A stretch of 64,000 nt of DNA from Rhizorhabdus sp049889055 (lineage in GTDB: Bacteria > Pseudomonadota > Alphaproteobacteria > Sphingomonadales > Sphingomonadaceae): assembly GCF_049889055.1 (NCBI RefSeq), contig NZ_JBLTWO010000002.1, forward strand, positions 434,001 through 498,000, read 5' to 3'. Under the pieces are notes generated by a model. It was not told the DNA's origin and did not search any database. It saw only the letters and a program-made list of their open reading frames with translations. A program made the position numbers and the translations under genes. Numbering within the stretch: position 1 is the first letter of the stretch; every line of letters starts with the position of its first letter. This document shows positions 59,564 to 64,000 of the stretch, piece by piece.

Positions 59564-61786
59564 ATGACCAGCCACCGTTTGCTGCTTACCTCGCTCATGG
59601 GTCCGATCATTCTCGCCGCAGGCCCAGCTTATGCCCAGGCGTCCAGCCCGACCGCACCGCAGGCCAGTTCGGACGCCGTGCAGGGCCTCGAGGATATCGT
59701 CGTCACATCGCAGCGCCGCGCCGAGAAACTGCAGTCGGTGCCGGTCACCGTCACCGCGTTCAGCGAGAAGATGATCGAACGGCTGGCGGTCTTCGATGCG
59801 ATCAGCACCTCGAAGTTCGTGCCGGGCATGATCTCCCAGCACAATGCAGGTCTCGCGACCGCAAACGCCTATTATCTGCGCGGCCTCGGCAATTCGCAGT
59901 CCACCGCGACGTTCGACGCGCCGGTCACGACCTATGTCGACGACATCTACATCGCGCGCCAGAACGCCAATAACTACGCCTTTTTCGACACCGAGCGCGT
60001 CGAGGTCCTGCGCGGACCGCAGGGTACGCTGTTCGGTCGCAACACCACCGGCGGCGCGATCGCCGTCATCATGCGCAAGCCTTCGCCCGATGCCGGGCTG
60101 AAGATCGAACTGACCGCCGGTTCTTACCAGCGCTACACGATGAAGGCGAGCGCGGACCTCCCGGTCAGCGACAAGGTGCTGACCAAGCTGTCCGGCTTCG
60201 TCGTGCATGATCGCGGCTATCTGAAGAACATCACCAATGGCGACTGGCTGAACGGCGAAGAGAGCTATGGCGTCCGCGGCGACGTCCGCTTCCTGCCGAC
60301 TGACGGGCTGACGATCGACCTGTCCGCCGAATTCACGAGCAACCGGAGCACCTATACCGGCCTTCGCAGCGTTCCGGGTATCAACCCCTACGTCAAGAAT
60401 GCCACGACGCGCCCCGTCTTCTACGAAAGCGCAGCCGGCCTCTCGCAGACCAATTGCGGCGGCGACAATGTCACCAAACTGCTGACCCTCGAGCGGGGCA
60501 ACTGCAACCTGTCCGAAAATTTCGCGATCGGCGGCAACGCCAATTACGAGATCGAGAACGGCTCGATCACCTACATCTTCGGCTATCGCCACCTCGACCA
60601 GGGCTATATCAACGAATATAATGCCTCGGCCGTCAACAAATATGCCGGCTTCATCCTCGTCGACAATGCCGTTCACGAGCAACATAGTCACGAGCTCAAG
60701 CTGAACTATTCCTTCGGGGAAAAGGTCGACCTCGTCACGGGCCTCTTCTATCTCAAGGAGACCTCGGACGATCGTCAGACGAGCTTCTCCGGCGGCACCA
60801 CCGCCTTCCGCCCGATCCAGGACGCGCTCTACAAACATGCCGTAGAGACGGCAGCCTATTATGCGCAGGCCGATTTCCACGCGACCGAGCAGCTGACCCT
60901 CACGCTCGGCGGCCGCTACACCTGGGAGAAGAAGAAGCTCGACTTCATCCGGTCCACGCAGTTCCCGACGCTCTCCTATGGCAATGCCGCCGTCGCGGCC
61001 TTCGGCATCCCGCTCAAGCAGACGGTCAAGCGCTTCACCCCCCGCGTCGCGGTCGATTACAAGATCAACCCTGACGTCATGCTGTTCGCGTCGGCGACCA
61101 ATGGTTTCAAGTCGGGTGGCTGGAACGGCACCGCCTCGCTTCCGCAGAACGCGGTCACCTTCCGGCCCGAAAAGACCTGGTCCTATGAAACCGGCATCAA
61201 GTCGGAGCTGTTCGATCGCAAGCTGCGCCTCAACGTCACCGGCTATTATGCCCGCACCACCGACCTTCAGGTAACCGCCGGTGTGCCCAACTCGTTGGGC
61301 GTCATCGCCAGCCTGCCGTTCAACGCCGGCACCTTCCGTGTCTATGGCGTCGAAGTGGAAGCGACCGCCAAGTTCGGCAACCTCAGCCTGTTCGCCAACC
61401 CGTCCTACATGAAGGGCCGCTACACCTACATCTCACCGCTGGCGACGACGCTGACCACCTCGCTGACCCCGGTCCGCGTGCCGACCTTCCAGGTCAGCGC
61501 CGGCGCGTCCTATGACGTCCCGGTTGCCAGCCTGGGCGGCTATTTCACCGGCAGCACCAACTGGCGCCACAACTCGCCTTACTGGGTCGCCATCCTCAAC
61601 ACGACCAAGACCACGACCGAGGATTTCGTCGACGCCGCGATCAGCTTCACGACCGATGACGATCGCTATCGCATCTCGTTCGAGGTCTCGAACCTGACCG
61701 ACCAGCGCACGGTGACCGCGAACTTCATCTCGCTGTTTCCGGGCGATCCCCGCCGCTTCACCGGCCGTCTTCGCGTGAAGATCTGA
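59564..61786 (+). CDS. TonB-dependent outer-membrane receptor
   Basis: The 740-residue receptor imports a bulky or scarce ligand with energy from TonB. A signal peptide ends at GPAYA, followed by a TonB box-like DIVVTSQRRAEKLQSVPVTV, the plug domain with YYLRGLGNSQST and VEVLRGPQGTLFGRNTTGGAI, and a 22-strand barrel ending in FTGRLRVKI. The DIVVTAQRR-type box and the plug features are typical of the large receptor set of sphingomonads used for aromatic and plant compounds. It stands between an MFS gene and the cysteine hydrolase gene, so it most likely brings in the island's substrate. Confidence 0.94.
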   Translation: MTSHRLLLTSLMGPIILAAGPAYAQASSPTAPQASSDAVQGLEDIVVTSQRRAEKLQSVPVTVTAFSEKMIERLAVFDAISTSKFVPGMISQHNAGLATANAYYLRGLGNSQSTATFDAPVTTYVDDIYIARQNANNYAFFDTERVEVLRGPQGTLFGRNTTGGAIAVIMRKPSPDAGLKIELTAGSYQRYTMKASADLPVSDKVLTKLSGFVVHDRGYLKNITNGDWLNGEESYGVRGDVRFLPTDGLTIDLSAEFTSNRSTYTGLRSVPGINPYVKNATTRPVFYESAAGLSQTNCGGDNVTKLLTLERGNCNLSENFAIGGNANYEIENGSITYIFGYRHLDQGYINEYNASAVNKYAGFILVDNAVHEQHSHELKLNYSFGEKVDLVTGLFYLKETSDDRQTSFSGGTTAFRPIQDALYKHAVETAAYYAQADFHATEQLTLTLGGRYTWEKKKLDFIRSTQFPTLSYGNAAVAAFGIPLKQTVKRFTPRVAVDYKINPDVMLFASATNGFKSGGWNGTASLPQNAVTFRPEKTWSYETGIKSELFDRKLRLNVTGYYARTTDLQVTAGVPNSLGVIASLPFNAGTFRVYGVEVEATAKFGNLSLFANPSYMKGRYTYISPLATTLTTSLTPVRVPTFQVSAGASYDVPVASLGGYFTGSTNWRHNSPYWVAILNTTKTTTEDFVDAAISFTTDDDRYRISFEVSNLTDQRTVTANFISLFPGDPRRFTGRLRVKI

Positions 61787-61854
61787 CCGGCAAGCGGACA
61801 ATAGCGGCCGACCAGCGATGGCCTGCGCGACCGCATGACCTATAGAAGACCGAC

Positions 61855-61886
61855 AGCCCGCATTCGCCACCTTGCGAATGCGGGCT
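61855..61886. repeat. Perfect inverted repeat between receptor and hydrolase genes
   Basis: AGCCCGCATTCGC (61855-61867) and GCGAATGCGGGCT (61874-61886) are perfectly complementary with a six-base loop. There is no T tract, so it is either a terminator of the receptor gene acting without one, an attenuating stem that lowers downstream expression, or an mRNA-stabilising hairpin. Confidence 0.75.
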
Positions 61887-61917
61887 CCGGCACCACGAGA
61901 TCACGGATGGAAACGCT

Positions 61918-62598
61918 ATGGGCATCGTCGGGACGAAAATGATCTGTGAAGACAGGACCGCCCGTCAGATCTTCGAGCAGGTGATGGCCAACCCCTCGCG
62001 CGCCAAATTCGGCTTTGGCGAGAAGCTGGCCATCGTCAATGTCGACTTCCAGAACGCCTATACGCGGATAGACCGGTACAAGACCGCCTACGAGACCGAC
62101 CCTCGCCAGATCGAATACACCAACAGCATCTCGCGCCTGGCGCGGGACAAGGGCATGCCGGTCATCTGGACGCATGTCGCCTATGCCGAGGACGCAAGCG
62201 ATGCCGGCGTCTGGGGCACCCGCACCAACACCCCCGACAGCCTGCAGAACATCAAATATGAATCCGACCGCCACGCCTTCGACGAGCGCTGCGAGATCGA
62301 TCCTGCCGACACCATCTACACCAAGCGCATGCCCTCGGCCTTTTTCGAGACGCCGCTGCAGAGCCTGCTGGTGTGGCACAAGGTCGATACGGTGGTGATC
62401 ACCGGCGGCTCGACCTCGGGCTGCGTGCGCGCCACCGCCGTCGACAGTCTGAGCCGCGGCTATCGTACGATCGTTCCGATCGAGACCTGCGCCGACAAGC
62501 ATGAATCCTATCACTTCGCCAATCTGACCGACCTGCAGCTCAAATATGCCGACGTCGAGCCGGTGCAGACCGTGATCGACTGGCTGGAGGCGCGCTGA
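61918..62598 (+). CDS. Isochorismatase-family cysteine hydrolase (amidase-like)
   Basis: The 226-residue enzyme has the catalytic triad of the family: Asp43 (AIVNVDFQNAY), Lys136 (IYTKRMPSAFFET) and Cys169 (GGSTSGCVRATAVD). The SGCVRATAVDS segment with Arg is that of N-carbamoylsarcosine amidase, maleamate amidohydrolase (NicF) and the peroxyureidoacrylate amidase RutB, rather than isochorismatase. So cleavage of a C-N amide or carbamoyl bond is likely. It is one base from the first deacetylase (TGATG) and probably acts with it. The ATG at 61918 has GGATGGAAA upstream. Confidence 0.88.
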   Translation: MGIVGTKMICEDRTARQIFEQVMANPSRAKFGFGEKLAIVNVDFQNAYTRIDRYKTAYETDPRQIEYTNSISRLARDKGMPVIWTHVAYAEDASDAGVWGTRTNTPDSLQNIKYESDRHAFDERCEIDPADTIYTKRMPSAFFETPLQSLLVWHKVDTVVITGGSTSGCVRATAVDSLSRGYRTIVPIETCADKHESYHFANLTDLQLKYADVEPVQTVIDWLEAR

Positions 62599-63485
62599 TG
62601 CAGGAAGGCAGCCCCGACCCCGAGCTGTACGATTTCTCGCCCTATCGCGGGCGCAAGCCGTTCAGCTGGCCGGGCGACAAGAAGGTCGCGGTCTGGGTGT
62701 CGCCCAATCTCGAATATTATGAGATCGACCCGCCGAAGAACCCGCACCGCGCGTCCTGGGCCAGGCCGCACCCGGATGTGGTCGGCTATTCCCATCGCGA
62801 TTATGCCAACCGGGTCGGACATTGGCGCATGGCCGACGTGATGAGCCGGCACGGCTTTCCCGGCTCGGTCAGCCTGTCGGTCGCCTTGTGCCAGCACCAT
62901 CCGGACGTGGTCGCGGATGCCAATGCGCGCGGGTGGGAGTTCTTCAGCCACGGCATCTACAACACCCGCTATTCCTACGGCATGGACGAGGCGCAGGAGC
63001 GCGCGATCATCGAGGACTCGATCCGCACCGTGCGCGACGCGACCGGGCAGACGATCCGCGGCTGGCTCGCCCCCGCCCTCACCCATACGCCGCGCACGCT
63101 CGACCTGATCGCCGAATATGGGCTCGACTACACCTGCGACCTCTATCACGACGACCAGCCCCAGCGCGTGAAGACCGCGAGCGGCGACCTGATCTCGATG
63201 CCCTACAGCCTCGAGGTCAACGACCATTATGGCTTCTTCATCTATAATATGAGCCCGCGCGAATACGCCCGCACGCTGATCCGGCAGTTCGAGCGACTGG
63301 CCGACGAGCCTTCGGGCACCGTCATGTGCATTCCGCTCCACTCCTATCTGATCGGTCAGCCGCACCGCATCGGCGCCTTCGAGGAGGTGCTGCGCCAGAT
63401 CGCCGCCGATGGCCGGGCGTGGATCACCCGCTCGGGCGACATCGCCGACGCATGGCGCGCGGCGCATGGAGGAGCCGACGCATGA
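62598..63485 (+). CDS. Polysaccharide-deacetylase-fold protein (PuuE-like), copy 1
   Basis: The 295-residue protein has the NodB-type distorted barrel but not its zinc site. The usual TFDDG motif is absent, and HGIYN stands where H-x3-H is expected. This resembles metal-free PuuE-type allantoinases and relatives. KPFSWPGDKKVAVWVS, SVALCQHHPDVVADANARG and RGWLAPALTHTPRTLDLIAEY are the recognisable blocks. With the cysteine hydrolase before it and a paralogue after it (ATGA overlap), it fits hydrolysis of a cyclic amide, ureide or carbamoyl intermediate. The true substrate is unknown. Confidence 0.82.
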   Translation: MQEGSPDPELYDFSPYRGRKPFSWPGDKKVAVWVSPNLEYYEIDPPKNPHRASWARPHPDVVGYSHRDYANRVGHWRMADVMSRHGFPGSVSLSVALCQHHPDVVADANARGWEFFSHGIYNTRYSYGMDEAQERAIIEDSIRTVRDATGQTIRGWLAPALTHTPRTLDLIAEYGLDYTCDLYHDDQPQRVKTASGDLISMPYSLEVNDHYGFFIYNMSPREYARTLIRQFERLADEPSGTVMCIPLHSYLIGQPHRIGAFEEVLRQIAADGRAWITRSGDIADAWRAAHGGADA

Positions 63486-64000
63486 GCCTCGATCCCAGCT
63501 ATCTCGACTATCCGCGCCGCCGGCTCGGCTATGATCATGATCTCTATGCCTATTCGGCGATGCCGACGCGCAAGCCGCTGGCCTGGCCGGACGGCAAGGG
63601 CGTGGCGGTCTGGATCGTGGTCAGCCTCGAATGGTTCCCGATCACGCCCTCGGACACGCCCTTCCGCGCGCCGGGGCACATGCAGACGGCCTATCCCGAC
63701 TATCGCCATTATACCGCGCGCGAATATGGCACCCGGATCGGCTTCTACCGGCTGCTCGACGCCTTCGCCAAGGCGGGTGTTCAGGTCTCGGTCGCCGCGA
63801 ACGGCGCCATCGCACGGCGCTATCCTTCGGTCATCCGCGACATCGTCGACGCCGGCCATGAGGTGATCGCCCATTCGACCGACATGAACGGCACGATCGC
63901 CTCCACCCTGCCCGTAGAGGACGAGCGCCGCCTGATCCGCGACAGCATCGCGGCCCTGTCGGATCAGACCGGCACGGCGCCGCGCGGCTGGCATTCGATC
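63482..64000 (+). CDS. Polysaccharide-deacetylase-fold protein (PuuE-like), copy 2 (cut by window edge)
   Basis: 173 codons are visible; the gene runs past the right edge. It parallels the preceding gene: RKPLAWPDGKGVAVWIVVSL against RKPFSWPGDKKVAVWVSPNL, and GHEVIAHSTDM against WEFFSHGIYN. The second position of H-x3-H is Met here, so this copy too lacks the metal triad. The start overlaps the stop of copy 1 (ATGA). Two diverged copies side by side suggest a hetero-oligomer or two successive hydrolytic steps. Confidence 0.8.
   Translation, partial: MSLDPSYLDYPRRRLGYDHDLYAYSAMPTRKPLAWPDGKGVAVWIVVSLEWFPITPSDTPFRAPGHMQTAYPDYRHYTAREYGTRIGFYRLLDAFAKAGVQVSVAANGAIARRYPSVIRDIVDAGHEVIAHSTDMNGTIASTLPVEDERRLIRDSIAALSDQTGTAPRGWHSI

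Noticed and set aside
43222..62598. Identification of the island as the nicotinate (nic) or uracil (rut) pathway
   Set aside because: Only some enzyme types match. There is no NicX-type dioxygenase, no RutC-type protein and no flavin reductase, and the racemase-fold enzyme lacks the maleate isomerase cysteines.

Overview
The window is high-G+C DNA from an alphaproteobacterium, most probably a sphingomonad (Sphingomonadaceae). The evidence is the gene orders rpsB-tsf-pyrH-frr-uppS-cdsA-dxr-rseP-bamA-ompH-fabZ and mreBCD-mrdA-rodA, a GTTC-N7-GTTC (alphaproteobacterial LexA-type) site, a Usg-family gene, a TonB-dependent receptor of sphingomonad style, and the absence of lpxD and lpxA from the bamA-fabZ locus. 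That absence fits a group that carries glycosphingolipids instead of lipopolysaccharide. The genus is not determined.

Layout. 1-6195 (minus strand): the 5' end of polA, a three-gene tripartite efflux operon (MFS pump, HlyD adaptor, outer-membrane channel) and a CPA2 cation/proton antiporter. 6409-9423: icd with its terminator, then psd and pssA for phosphatidylethanolamine synthesis. 9362-9693: a small membrane-protein gene under a LexA-like operator. 9752-20804: a long plus-strand run for translation (rpsB, tsf, pyrH, frr), isoprenoid and phospholipid precursors (uppS, cdsA, dxr), and envelope assembly (rseP, bamA, ompH, fabZ). 20919-24018: rpmE, a VanZ-like protein, a methyltransferase and two tandem exported paralogues of unknown function. 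A tRNA-Ser follows. 24443-32592: mltB-rlpA-dac-tmk-holB-metG-tatD-MBL and a 57-codon membrane protein, nearly all overlapping by 1-8 nt or closely spaced. 32700-33878: an A+T-richer two-gene cassette (two-TM protein plus DUF2971). 34119-42040: usg, mutL and the rod-shape operon. Then tRNA-Lys and a phosphoesterase.

43222-64000 (right edge open) is an accessory catabolic island of about 18 genes in short blocks on both strands. It holds an FAD aromatic monooxygenase, an Asp/Glu-racemase-fold enzyme, two luciferase-like flavin monooxygenases, an M24-fold protein, two alpha/beta hydrolases, a beta-lactamase-fold hydrolase, an aldehyde dehydrogenase, a VOC protein, a cytochrome b561, three MFS carriers, a TonB-dependent receptor, an isochorismatase-fold cysteine hydrolase and two PuuE-like deacetylases. 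The mix recalls the Rut (pyrimidine) and Nic (nicotinate) ring-opening pathways but matches neither. A plausible reading is uptake by receptor and carriers, flavin-dependent oxidation, hydrolysis of amide or ester intermediates, then aldehyde oxidation. The substrate is unknown. Three intergenic regions of the island share CTATCCGCC and a fourth carries a near match, which may be a common operator. No regulator gene lies inside the window.

Coordinates of start codons were chosen from ribosome-binding sites, overlaps and signal peptides. Functions come from motif recognition by eye; no database search was run.
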